Assembly: GCA_021234155.1 (NCBI GenBank)
Contig: JAJEKV010000011.1
Span: 10,147,712 to 10,211,711, forward strand
Source: Isoetes taiwanensis
Lineage: Eukaryota; Streptophyta; Lycopodiopsida; Isoetales; Isoetaceae
Length of the DNA stretch: 64,000 bases
Direction of reading: 5' to 3'
The translations under genes were made by a program, and so were the position numbers. The notes beneath the pieces were generated by a model, which saw only the letters and a list, made by a program, of their open reading frames with translations, had not been told where the DNA came from and made no database searches. Below, one piece after another: positions 22,391 to 34,481 of the stretch (its first letter is position 1; the number at the start of each line of letters is the position of its first letter).

Positions 22391-25300
22391 ATGAAGAAAA
22401 TGAAATTAAGGTGTGGAGCTGACGATCCTGAATGCGGCCTCTCTACAGGCGAAAGCGCTCTTTTGCTGCCCGACGGACCTCGGATTCTAAACTGTGATAT
22501 TTGCTGCACGGAAGCCGGATTTTGCAGAGAGTGTAGATGTTTGCTATGTGGGCTTCAAATTAAGAAAGAAGAAAGGGATAGGTATGAGTGGATACAGTGT
22601 CGCCAGCTTGTGGGTGCTGGAAAATCTGCAGGTATGTGTGGGCATTCTTCGCATCTTGAATGTGCTTTAGATTGTCGAATGGCTGGAGTTGTCAGTGGCG
22701 AAGATGGGGAGTTTATGTTGGACGCTGAATATTTGTGTCGTCGTTGTGATAAAAAGAGTGATATGGAGTGCCATCTTGTTCTTTTGGTTCAAGCTGCCCA
22801 ACAGGGGAACTAGGGCGGTAGCTGAAAGAGGATTGAAGCTGGCTTTAAGAGTCATGCAGGGAACCACTCGTAGCGGTATCAAAGGCTTGGAATTGTTTAT
22901 TGACAAGGTTACGCAAAAGGTATTTGGTCCATGATACTTTTCTTGCTAAGGTGGAGTCTAATCTTATGTGTCATGTGCCAGGCGGATAAGGAGACGATAT
23001 ACGTGTTGTTTTTGACGAATATCGTAACCAGGCTTTGGCAGCAGATGCAGGTATATAAATTGACCATATTTTTATGTCCTGAAGAATGCCTGAATGAATT
23101 TGTTTTTAAGTAACGAGGATGGTAACCTCTTCTTGTCTGTTGGATGTGTGCACGATATGGTAAATGAAATTTGAATATAAATGTAGAGCAAATCATAACA
23201 ACTTCATTTTACAGGAAAGAAAATGAATAAACAACACAGACTAACTCAGTGGTTCATGAACGCATAGAATTTTTCAGTTAGCAAGATGTCAGCTTTCTGC
23301 AATAAGAAGATAAGCTGATATCAGAACATTGACACGTTAACAGCAAGGGGGCTATACTGGAAAATCAGGTTGCATATCTGTCTAGCTTTTTGCCTAAGGT
23401 AGATGGCAGCTGACACAATTCAATCTCTTTGTTGTGCCGTAGTCATGGTAATAGGTATGCAAATTGGGCATGTCTAAGGATGTCAATCAGCTTGATATAT
23501 TCATCTGCTAAACTGTTTTAGTAATGCTTTTGGTTGGAATGAGAATTTGCAAGCACATACCATCTCTTTTGGCAGAGATATGATCAGTCTGCCTCATTTT
23601 GTGCTTAGCTGATGGCATTACCGAGAAAGTTTAATGCGAGTTCAAAAAATCTAGACTTATTAAAAAAAACACGGTGGCATTTTGTCATGCTATAAAGCTG
23701 CCAAATAATTCTAGAACATCCAGGTCCATGGAAAGCATTATAGTCGTGTTTTATATCTATGTGAAATGATTTATACTTATTGCTCATTTTGCCTTCCTTT
23801 CTTTCCCCCTCTCTTCAACAGCCAGGAGCGGAAGAACTTAGGGTCCCATGTCATTAGCTTCGATGTGAGAAGGGATGTGCAGCCAAACCCTATTCCAAAC
23901 AGAAATGGATTTGGAGCCAGAAATGTTTTCATATGTACTTTATCTTTACAAGTTCAATACACTATGGGTTCTAGGGATGTTCATCATACGAATTGAGGAT
24001 TTGTAAACTTTCTGAATCATTTGGAGCAAACCCGAATCAGAAAGATACTCAGGCAGTTATGTATTATGCAAACTACAAGCTATAAGGAGCCATTGTCATC
24101 TTCTTTGAGAGTACAATTGTCACCACAATCAAAGAAAGCCTAGAGACACATGGTGCTGATTTATTGGAAGAAGTTACCCTGCTTGAATGGCCTCTTGAAA
24201 AACAAAGTGCTTAATCAATACAAGCTTTATATGAGCACTGATTGTACAATTTGGAATTGGGCTTACGAGATCTGTTAAGAAGACGATTGACAAAATTTTG
24301 CTTTTGATTTTAACAGATGTGTTAAGAGATGCCATGTTAAGAGATTGTGAGCAGAATTTGGGAGATTTGACGTGAAATGTAGAGAGTTTTGTGGTTTTTT
24401 ACTTTTTTACTTCTGGCATTAGGAGTCATCTTAGGTATAAAATGCTTGTGTGTCTTGGCCTGCAGTAATCATTAGTTCCTCTTTTCATCTCATAATTAGA
24501 AATCTCAACTTATCTTATATCGCTGCTGAAAAGGGTTTTGCAATCTCATTGCATTTACTATTAAGTAGTGAAGATCTGGGAATTTACAAATTTCAATTGT
24601 CATTATGCAAAAGACAGGTTTTTATTGCTATAACAGGGCACAATTTGGAATTGGCCTTCATTTTTTATCATTAATTTCTTAGTGATTTTTTCGTCAATCA
24701 ATTCCATGGTTATTTGATATTTCTTTCTACACTTTTGAACTAGTAAAAACGTGATTGTGATATGGACTCCATGATCAATGTTTTACCCTTTCTGTAGCGA
24801 AGCAAATTACAATGGGGATGCATCAAGTCAGGCGCAAAGCTTTGATCAGTGGCTTCCTCCTTGTGCTGAATATTTGGCTGCACCAAAAATGCCACTGGCA
24901 TATCTGCAGCTGGTGCAATTAATAACAGTAGCAGTACCAATGCACCAGCTAGAAATTTTGACAGAGGCAATGATCTGACCGAGGCTGCACTGGCATCTCG
25001 ACCTGCCAGCAATTTCATCAACAATGGGAAGGAATGTACTCCTGGCGTCAACAGTGCTGTTGGAGCTGTCTCTTCGATGAGTCTATGTGGTGGTGGGCAG
25101 CATTCTGGGGCCGCTTCATTTCCAACAATAGTAAAAAAAGAACCAGATGGAGATCTTGGCAGAAGCACCACCCTCATGCGTACTTCTCATCCTCCCAACC
25201 TGTCTACCCATATCATTGACAATGGGGAAAATGTAGGGCTTCTGGAACAGCTTGTGTTGTTTCTTCCATTAGTCCATGTAGTGTTGAGCAAAAGAAACAG

Positions 25301-25724
25301 TTGGAGGCTTCTCTGGTTCCAACAGTAGTGGATAATGCTAGTGACATGTTAAGCTTGCCAGTTGATCTGTTAACCGCAATATAAAAAGTGAGATTTTTTG
25401 AATCTTTAAAAGAAGCTAAAGGAGAGTCAAAGGCGAGAATATAAGAATGCAAAGGAGCGGCTTTATTCTCAGATGGAAAGAGTACTGGCTCAGTATAATC
25501 AGCTTGAAGAGGAAAAAAAGTCTTGCACACTCATCAATAAGCTCTCTTGGGGTTTTGACGAGTTGATGGAGAAAAAACTCTGATTCAGTTTGCAGGTTTA
25601 AAAAATGAAAAGAGATAATTTTGAGCTCATGCTTTCTATAGGAAATGGGTATGGCTCCATTTATTAAGATACCCTTAGAAGATTGTTTGAATGGCCACCG
25701 CATTCAGAAAAGCTCGACAGATGA
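22391..25724 (+). CDS. Oberon-type PHD-finger / coiled-coil protein (right copy)
   Basis: The ATG at 22391 opens an exon with an unusual Cys/His-rich PHD: CDICC, then CRECRCLLC, CGHSSHLECAL and YLCRRCDKK (residues about 35-118), the pattern of the plant Oberon-type PHD family. The frame shifts by one near 22800 and continues as RAVAERGLKLALRVMQGTTR to a splice donor at 22920 (AAG|GTATTT). A second exon is likely at 22982-23050, and a possible one near 23822-23930. The last exon is 24798-25724 with the coiled coil. That exon is broken by homopolymer indels that the left copy (387-1312) lacks. An in-frame ATG at 22253 lies in the repeated upstream region and is less likely. Such proteins are presumed to bind histone tails and dimerise through the coil. 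Exon borders in the middle are not settled. Confidence 0.7.
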
Positions 25725-26369
25725 ACAGCATGTTTCTTTCTTTTTACTATAAGCTTGTTTCTTTCTTTTACTATACAATTGGGGTTGGGTTTCCAGCTTG
25801 AGGTAGCTCTCCCCTTCAATGGTCAAAGCAAAAATTTGGTGATGTCAAATCAACTTCTTTGCAGCGTCTAGCGTAACCTGCTGAGCAATAAATTTGGGAT
25901 ATGGAAAGTATCTCAATCATAATTTTATAGTGCAGAATCATTTTAAATCTGCATTTTTTATTAAAAGCTGCTCCAAATTATCAAAAGATTGGTGGTTGGA
26001 CTGAAATAAAGGAGGAATTTCTCTCAATCATAAATGTGCAGAATTTGTTTTAAATGGTCCTGCATTTTTTAAGTTTGTCTGGTTTTGTTTGTATGGCAAG
26101 TAATGAAGCTTACATTTGTCCAATCACAAAGTATTCAAATGGCGTGCATTGGTCAAATATATGCAGCTATGGCATTGCGATAGGAAGGATTTGGCCATGG
26201 TGCAATTATGGTGATGATGCTGCATAATCCAGTCGAGTTTGGTGTTGATTTCCAGATTTTTTTTCATTCCCTTTTGATCTTCATTTGAAAATTATATGCA
26301 TTTCAAGTTTTTGGATCTTCATATCTTCAGTTGGATTGCATTAAGTTGCAAATTTTTGCATGTGTTTTT
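25725..26369. other. 3' flank of the PHD gene, no gene seen (right copy)
   Basis: Counterpart of 1379-2020, with a 45-bp deletion near 26163. Confidence 0.6.
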
Positions 26370-27064
26370 GGGAAAAACTACAAAGTACTTTTATGTTTTG
26401 ACAAATTTTACTACATACCCCTGAGTTTTGATAATTTCCTGAGATGCCCTTGGTCAAAATACAAAGTATTGTGTATCTTTTAAAATTATTCAAATGCCCT
26501 TAAGATTTACATTAATTTCCCAAATGCCCTTAAGTTTTCTTTGAATTTCCCAAACGCCCTTGAGAACTAGAACGTGAAATTTCCTTCAAATTTCAAATGC
26601 TTCAAAAATTCACCAAATACCCTTAGGCCTTACATGTGAGCAAACTATGATCTCTGCTCTTGCATCCTTCAACGCTTCTTAACTCTTACAAATTCGCTTT
26701 CTTGATTTTATTTCACTACAATAAATTATTGTAAATTGGATTGAATTATTGCCTTCGACAAGAGGATCATTGCAAATCACTAGAGAAAATCGATGGGCTG
26801 AGAGCAAATCAATGGACCAGAAATTAATTTGGTGTCTTGCCTTCCTTTAAGGTACCGAGAATAGAAAATGGCCTCTTTGCTAAAAAGGCGCCATGAATAT
26901 CTGTTACAGAAGGGTATTCTATAAAATACAAAAAACTAGAGGGCATTAGGTGAAACTTAAAATTGTCTGAGAGAATATCGTTGACCAAGGGCATCTCAAT
27001 AATTTATTTAAACTTCAGGTATGTCGAAATTATCAAAACATAAGGGTATTTTGTATTTCTTCCC
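26370..27064. mobile_element. Mutator-like MITE (right copy)
   Basis: Same element and flanks as 2021-2718, including the imperfect 9-bp flanks (TGTGTTTTT / TATATTTTT). Confidence 0.8.
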
Positions 27065-28014
27065 TATATTTTTCGGTGTTTTTTGTTAAAAGGAAATATT
27101 GGCATGTATAGGCGAGATCAAGTGACTGTGTGCTCAAGTGATACGAAGGAAGCTTTGTGCCTCGGAGGGGTTATGTAGAATCTTGGATGCATGTGTTGAT
27201 CCAAGTCCCGAGTGGTAGCCATTTGTCCTTAGAGGCGCCAAGCATAGTAAGGCTAATGGACGTGCACAAGTAAGCTATTAAGATGATTAATGCCATAGCA
27301 CGCCGTATGGATTAGGAGTCATGATCCCAATAATGTGCTGCCCCTTGTGCGTCATCTTTGGCCCAAATGGTGATGGGACAAAGCTAGAGGAAAGAGGTGA
27401 AAGGGAACTAGAACTATTTAAGGGAAGGCTTCTTGAGCAAGGGTACATCTAATTTCATAAAGTATTCTCTTGCTCATGCTTGTGCCTGGTTCCCAACTTG
27501 ATGGGTGCTTCATTCTGTGAATCTACAGTTGAGGCCCGAGTCCTTAACGAGTCCTTCACCTCTTCTTGATTCAAGCTTCTAGATTCTATATGGACTTGAG
27601 CACGATATCATCATTTGTTCCCAACAATGGTGCTTTCATCCGAGAGTTTTATGAGTTAAATCCGCGTGGTGCTTTCACTTTGCAATTCTTTATGAGCGGC
27701 TTGTTCTGCAGATTCAAAGACCCATAGGTTTGTCTTTCCAAGCGTTCTTTGCCTTTGCTCTTCTTTGCTTTTCGCGGTGTTGGCTTAATCCCCATTGCTA
27801 GTGTGATCGAATTTTATCGAGTCTAGGACAACATCTAGCGAAATTTCCCCCCCATATTGGATGTGCTTTCTAATCCAAGGTGTCCTGCGGATTTTATGCA
27901 CACGCCTATGGGGATTGGGGATGAAATAGGAGATGATATGTCCATGAGGAGGGTGGAAAGGGGGTGCGGGAGGAAGTTTGGGAAAGCAACGAAGGACTAA
28001 AAGAATATTACTCA
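27065..28014. other. LTR-like remnant and flank (right copy)
   Basis: Counterpart of 2719-3635, no gene. This is one of the clearest patches of CTG/CAG-linked disagreement between copies. Confidence 0.5.
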
Positions 28015-28094
28015 AGCATAAATGATGCCCACCCTCAGTCGTTGGCATGGAGGGCTTGGGGAGCTTCAACTCTGTGGGTGGAAGGTTTGATGTC
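28015..28094 (+). repeat. tRNA-derived SINE-like unit (right copy)
   Basis: Same as 3636-3715; B-box-like GGTTTGATGTC at 28084-28094. Confidence 0.5.
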
Positions 28095-29530
28095 TGCTTT
28101 CATTGAATTCCTTGAAAATGAGATTGAAATGGATTAAGAACTCTGAGTATCTAGAAATTTAACTTTCAAACAACCTACTCTATGAATTTTGGTTCAAATG
28201 ATAGAAAACCCATGTAGAATGCGCATTTGATGTAAACGAGATTGTTTGTATTAAATGCTAATCGGAAAGGGGGTTTTTAGACCGAAACTCTAGAGAGAAA
28301 AGTGCCTAAAAGTTGTATAGAATGAGAAAGTGGAAGAATGGTATGAGGCCTACTCTATGGATTTTTGTTTAAATGATTATTCCTTCTTCTTCTTCGTCTT
28401 TCATTGGTTCATTATTTTACTAGTCAATCTAACTTTCTTAGCGTTTTGCTATTACATGAGTAATGGAGTTCGTCATTCATGGTGGGATTTGGAAAATCGA
28501 GCAAAGCCATTACTCAAGATGCGTCGGATGTAATGCCTTGCTTATGCATCCTTTGATGTCGGTGGAGAGCCCTTGACGACATACATCTAGATCTAGATGA
28601 GGTCCCATCAATCCAAGGTGGTCTCTATGCCTTTTAGCTCAAATGGCGGGGATGAGTTGTTCGATCAACCTCCCGAGGAATGGGACGAGGCCTACCCTAT
28701 GGATTTTGGATCAGGAAAAAATGCATGTCTCTTCTAGTCTTGGAAAGTTTAGGTTCACATTGTATTTGGATTTCGAATTAATTGAATCTTCAAGTTATGT
28801 ATGTCATATATGTCGACATAGTCTTGAACAAATCACTTTGCCTCATGGGGCATAGGAAAATAATCATTTATTTGCATGCTATACAACTTAAAATAGAATC
28901 ATGTTGCCTTCAATATGACTTGCTTAGGTAAAGCAGGAACACAAATGTAGATGATGAATATCTCAAGAAAATGGCAGGGACTGGTAGATTTACAAGCACA
29001 AAGTGTTACGGCAAAACGCGTGGCTGTAAACAATAAGAAGTTGAACTTCTCATCTTCATAGGAATATTTGGTTATCTAAAGCATGGCAACATCTCCTTTG
29101 CAGTATACTTTCAATTGTAATATTTTCCAGGCTTTTTTTGGGTCATTTCATGCCCTAAATTTGGTATAGCCTATTATATTGATGAATGTCCCTCGTGAAT
29201 GTTCCTCATCGACTAGAATACTGAGGATTAAATAACAAAATAATAATTATGCAATAGAATAATGCCTTCTGTTTATACATTTTCAGTTTCTCTATGTAAG
29301 CAACAGACTTTACATTCTTCTATTTCTTATTTGCAAATCTCGCATATAGATGCTCTAGTGCTTGTCGTTGATCTGCAACATTTCTTGATACGATGGTTGT
29401 AAATAAAAGTTTCTATTTCCATTTCTTTTCAGACATCGGTCCTATGCAGTTAGAATTATATTGGAGAACTTTCTCAATCAGTAAATTCATTTACGGCTAA
29501 CACCAAACATTCTGATAATTGCAATAAGAT
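28095..29530. other. Broken unknown frame and intergenic DNA (right copy)
   Basis: Counterpart of 3716-5337. The 167-codon frame of the left copy is interrupted here at about 28500-28640, and the ~220-bp segment is absent at 28978. Confidence 0.5.
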
Positions 29531-29540
29531 GTGCATATCT

Positions 29541-30797
29541 TTTTTTCTTGAAGGACTTGAGCCTTTATTATCCAAAGAAAGTTACAAAGCACAATGGGGA
29601 CTAAAAACTCAGTGGAGAGAATGTCCACCAGAGAAAATTCACCCCACTCAGATACAACATCTAGATAGTATGAAGAGCAAGCAAAATCTCATGAGTAAGT
29701 GTGAATCTAAAGATAGTGCTCCCAAATACGGTTCTACGTCATTAGCAATTGATGAGCACCTGAATGCTTTGACAATTCATTATTGGGCATCAAGAAGGGC
29801 CTGTGCATCTAAACAAGTAGGACCTTTGAATATGAAAAGATTCCTTCTTTTCTAAATGAATTAGATGATCCATGCATTCCTAACCATTTGGATAGACTGC
29901 TAATAACACTTGCTGGCTATTCAAATTGCAACAAAAGAGGCCTTGAAGCCACAACCAAGCATGCCTGACATGTCTACACAGGAAGAAGCAATGCTCAATC
30001 GTCTTGTCCCTCTGTGCACATAAGGGGCAAAGTGCAGATACCTCTGAACGAAATTTGTGCACCAGAATATTAACGCGCAGGCAAGGATGAATGACTTGCC
30101 ACCATAAAACAGATACTTTAGGATGGAATAGTTTATCCCATACCCATTTCCATACTGCTTTCTGCCGGTCTCTAGAAATGACCAAAGACCACTTGGATGA
30201 AGGAGGCAAGACATCCGCAGCAAGCAAAACCTTGTACATGGAATTCACCAGCTTATCTGCTTTGACACACTCATGAACTACCCAAGGCTGGGGTCATCCA
30301 TTTGTGCTATTGGAGGAAGGATTGAAGACCTAGCTTTAAACTCTTCCCATGTCAGCAATTGCCTTTGATTATTATACCAATCGGATATCATATACACACC
30401 TCCTGATCTCCATTGACGTTGCGTCAATGGGTAGACTGAAGATACCAGAGGACCACCATCCAATGGAATCCACCAACAACTTGCAGTAATGCTAGTGTGC
30501 GCAAGATGGTTAAAATGAAACAGAGATTGTACAGTCTCCCACACAACTAGCAATCCTCTAAGAAATGGAGAAGCATTAGGGTATGCGGTCAGTGGATTAA
30601 ACAGAGCCTGGGGAAAAAGTGGTCTAACAGATGGAGACCCAAAAGAAATGCACATTTGCAAAGACTGATAAACAAGACGGGAACCCGGGACTCGTCCACA
30701 TTATTCAAAATTCTCCAAATAAACTTGACGATAAGTTGTACTTTTGACTGCGGAGCCAACATGAATGAAGCCATATACACATGGGTGCTACACATGG
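29541..30797 (-). mobile_element. 5'-truncated L1-type LINE (right copy)
   Basis: Same insertion as 5348-6610, with GTGCATATCT at 29531-29540 and 30798-30807. The zinc-binding region (CPLCAQRDKTIEHCFFLC) is intact at about 29970-30045. The sequence upstream of it has different small indels from the left copy. Confidence 0.9.
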
Positions 30798-30807
30798 GTG
30801 CATATCT

Positions 30808-31818
30808 CTCTTGAAAGTATTTAGAATCCAGCACCATGTCATAACTCTAAATTATTAGCACAAAATTTGGCCTCATATTAGTGTTGGTCTGTAAAAGATG
30901 CCTTAAATCTAATACAAAAAACTTGAATAATGCCCTGTAAAGAAGCAAATTAAGTTCAAAACTAAAAAGATCTAACTGATGGTGCAGTTTACAGCATCAG
31001 TTCACACCTTTTTTCTTCAATAGGGCAAAGTTAAAACCACATAGTATTAGGCGAATCATTGATTATGAACTTCACTTGTAGACCCAAATATGGTGGGAAA
31101 AAAAGGAAGCATCAGTCAAACCTTTTTCTAGGGTAAACACCCCAAAAACTTCGGGTGAACCATTGATAATTGAACATTATTTGCACTCATTTCCTAAACA
31201 AAGTGAGAATATTTTACTATGGGGAGACAAAGCGAGCTAGAAATACAATACAATGCAAAAGAATGTTATGAGCACACAGAAAAGACCTTAGTTGCTTTAC
31301 TTGAAGATGCAAATTATACGCTTGACAAGACCTTAGTTGCTCTACTTGAAGATGCAAAATATACGCTTGACACTCTGTACGTGCAACTTTTAATTCTACA
31401 TTACTATTCTTAGACTATCGCACCTATAAATGCAATCTTTTGTTCATCTTTTAGCTGTGCATTGTGATGTTGATGCCAAATACTGCTCTGTAGAGCAAAT
31501 GTAATTGATGGTTTTTTAGCTAATGCCACAGTGCTTAAGTGGGGTATGAAATGCATCAAGCATAATTTGAGGGGGGTTTCATTACCACAATGCAGAGACA
31601 GATACGATTGCTCATATTGATGCCTATCTATCTACATTTGCAAGCCGTCAATCTTCTTGATCTTTATGCCACTACCATAATGACACTCATTTTCTTAAAC
31701 ACATCTTAAACATGCCATGTAGTTCATCTGGCTGTGCATCTTGCCATAATAATGGCATGCATGGCTTGCATGCAAGATGCTTATGCTACTGTCACCAGTT
31801 GACTTAAATGAGCAGCCA
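30808..31818 (+). other. Intergenic with the 45-bp repeat frame (right copy)
   Basis: Contains the 31219-31413 frame with the two 15-residue units at 31282-31326 and 31327-31371. Otherwise no gene. Confidence 0.5.
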
Positions 31819-31822
31819 ATAA

Positions 31823-32206
31823 GGGTGAGATTCGACTAGGACTTTAAAATGTTTAATTTTAATTAATTGCCCAATATAATTTTGACATGTCAAAAAGTTG
31901 TTGTTGTGATTTATTCCACTTGAGTGGAAGTTAATTAAAAATACTTATGTGGCGTTGCCATGAGTTTTTTTTAAATGACAGCCAATATTGGCTGGCCCTA
32001 AAAATAATATATGTGTCCCTTCTCAAATATTGCCACGTGGATCTCTATTTTGTTTTTTGTTCTATTTTTCTTTCTTATCCTTTAATGTGTCCTACGTGGA
32101 TTTTTTTATGTTTCATGTGTGGAATCACCCCGTAGAAATTGCTACTTAAATTAAGGAACTTTAATGCCACGTCATTAAAAATATTCACCGTAATGGAATC
32201 TCACCC
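31823..32206. mobile_element. Tourist-type MITE (right copy)
   Basis: TAA duplications at 31820-31822 and 32207-32209; the same inverted ends as 7637-8023. Confidence 0.88.
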
Positions 32207-32741
32207 TAAGATTGATTAGGCATGACGGGCGTCAAATTTGTTATTCATTTTTATGCATCCACGTTGAATTACAAAATGAATGATCGCAATTGGAGAATAA
32301 ATACTATAGGACAAATAAAATTAATGGACAGGAGATGCCTCTGTGCAGAAGCCGTTGCCGTGGATTTCAAAGCTAGGCAAGCTCCATTTTCTTCTGACAT
32401 CAGCATTAACTATGGAACAGAATGCCGGATTTGTGCATTTGCATACATTCATGCCAGTGTTCTTCGCACTCTTTTGCTTTGTTTGAATTTCTATCACAGA
32501 AAATCACCTGCCTTTGTTGGCTTTCTTTTTCTTTTCTGCTTTTTGCAAGAACGCTTGTCAACTGTCGGATTGACTTGCAACTCAACTAACTTATGCTCAT
32601 TTTTTCCAAAACAGTGTGGCGTAATTCATCTCCAGACTTTAACTGACATTGCTTCAATCTTTGTTGCTGCTACTCTCTATGTGACTTGCATTGCAGCTGT
32701 TTCCTTTCAATTATTCCACAAGCATGAAGGAGGAAGCACTA

Positions 32742-34481
32742 TTATAGATAATCCTCATCTATCAAAAACTTTTGGAACTCTGTCCCGTTCAAAGTCCTGT
32801 ATACATCTTTCCAGTTTGTTACCAACTGGGAGAGTGGGCCTGTGTGAATTTTGACATGCTGGCTGCCAAGCTCTCTCTGTTGGACACCCAAAAATAGTTG
32901 GATTTTCTCCAAAATCTGTGAATCAAAAAGGAAAAAGACAATTCAGTTTTCCACAAATATTCGGAATGACTTAATCAATATGACATGTCTTGCCTTCTGA
33001 TCTCTCATTAAGTCTTCATAATATAGGATGGTCAGGCGGGTGATATTGTAATTTCGAAATGCATCTCTGATTGTCTCTTGAGCCCGTTGTAAATTTCCTA
33101 CCAAATATTTGGTATCAATCGTGGGCTTGTACGCAGCTAGTTTGTCTGCCTGCAAAAAAATGTCCAACCAAGTTAGTGAGAAAAGTGTTTATCCACATAG
33201 TTATGGTCGTAAACTCTGTAAAAGCAAAGCATAATTAGTTCTGGCTTTCAGTGTTAATTAGTTCTGTTCGACAATATCAATGCAAATTTATGGAAATGTG
33301 ATTATACATCATTACTACCATCTTGGTGCTTCTTTCAAAAATTGTGTTTGTCTTCTCTCTCTGGCATGTAGTAGGCCAAGTATTTGTATTTTCTAGTTTC
33401 TTCATAATATAAGTAACATTCCTACACTTTATGGCTTGGGAGCTATGACCTCTTCTTTGGAATGCACGTGTGCTAAATGTGTGTCATGTGCTGGCTTTTC
33501 ACGATCATAAGCATTCGCCAATACAGATATAAGTCTTCTCAATACATTACGTCTCAGCAGTATTATGACAGATACCCCTCTTCTTTTAAAGTATGCAGAA
33601 ATTTCCCTCCTATATTCCATAGCACCCTGCAACATATTGCATGGATTATTATCAGGGCAAGTTTTTTTTTTACTTGTACCTTCAAAGAAGAATTAGAAGC
33701 AGTACCTGATTAAGCATCCATTTGAACCCCACAGCAGCTGTGCAAGAATTTTTTGCTGCACTGCTTTTCCAATCTAGGTTGTAAACAGTATCAAGAGTCT
33801 TGAAATTGTAGTAAAAATTCTGCCGCCTTGACTTTACAGAGAATATTTCACCATGCGAGCTTACATTTGGATGGCTATTAAGCAGTGTTTCAAACCATCC
33901 ACTTCCAGACCTTTGCATTGATAGGATCACAAAGTAGTGAACAGGTGTGCAGCTGCATTCTTTTCTGCCATGGACAAATAAAGTAGGCAAGCAAAAAAAG
34001 AAGTTATTGATCAGAAAACATGAAGAAAGTCAGGTGAGCAATTAATCCACATACCTATCATATTTAATGGGCTTTGGATAGTGTTGAATGAAGCCTAGTG
34101 ATGATCTTTTAGAATACTGGAGGCAACCATGTTGCTGCCCTTGATTTATTGGCTTGACGCTCAATTTTTCATATGGAAATCTTTGGTCCACTCCAATCAG
34201 ACACATGTATATTCCACATCCAGCAATCAGTAGGAGTGTAAGGAACTTCCATACAAATGTCGCCTTTTTTATAACCCTTCCTCCAGAAGCATCCTATAGA
34301 GTATAAAATTCATGTTAGAAGTAGTGTTAATGTATCTTCATATCTAGATCTCTTATGACAATTGGAATCACATAATTTAGAAACATGGAATTGATATCCC
34401 CTGTAATAAAATGATTACCTTCCCTACGTCAATGCACATATCGAGGAGAACATCCTGGGGAGTTGTGTTGTAGAGAACCAT
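32742..34481 (-). CDS. NodH-like P-loop sulfotransferase, type II membrane protein (right copy, intact)
   Basis: Six coding exons: 34419-34481, 34055-34293, 33706-33964, 33450-33626, 32994-33149 and 32742-32915, giving 355 codons plus TAA with all frames joining. A short N-terminus is followed by a membrane segment at about residues 31-53 (KFLTLLLIAGCGIYMCLIGV), so the enzyme domain should face the Golgi lumen. QRSGSGWFETLL (from residue 118) is the 5'-phosphosulfate loop of sulfotransferases, and RRNVLRRLISVLANAY (from 212) fits the 3'-phosphate binding region. The C-terminus has YYEDLMRDQK and LNGTEFQKFL, as in plant members I recall. The family is related to bacterial NodH; the plant substrate is not known to me. 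The start ATG directly follows a CAG, so a 5' non-coding exon further upstream is likely. Intron 5 begins with GC (AAG|GCAAGA). Confidence 0.92.

Noticed and set aside
32222-32854. 210-codon plus-strand frame
   Set aside because: It lies antisense to the last sulfotransferase exon and its 3' flank, is broken in the left copy, and has no recognisable domain.
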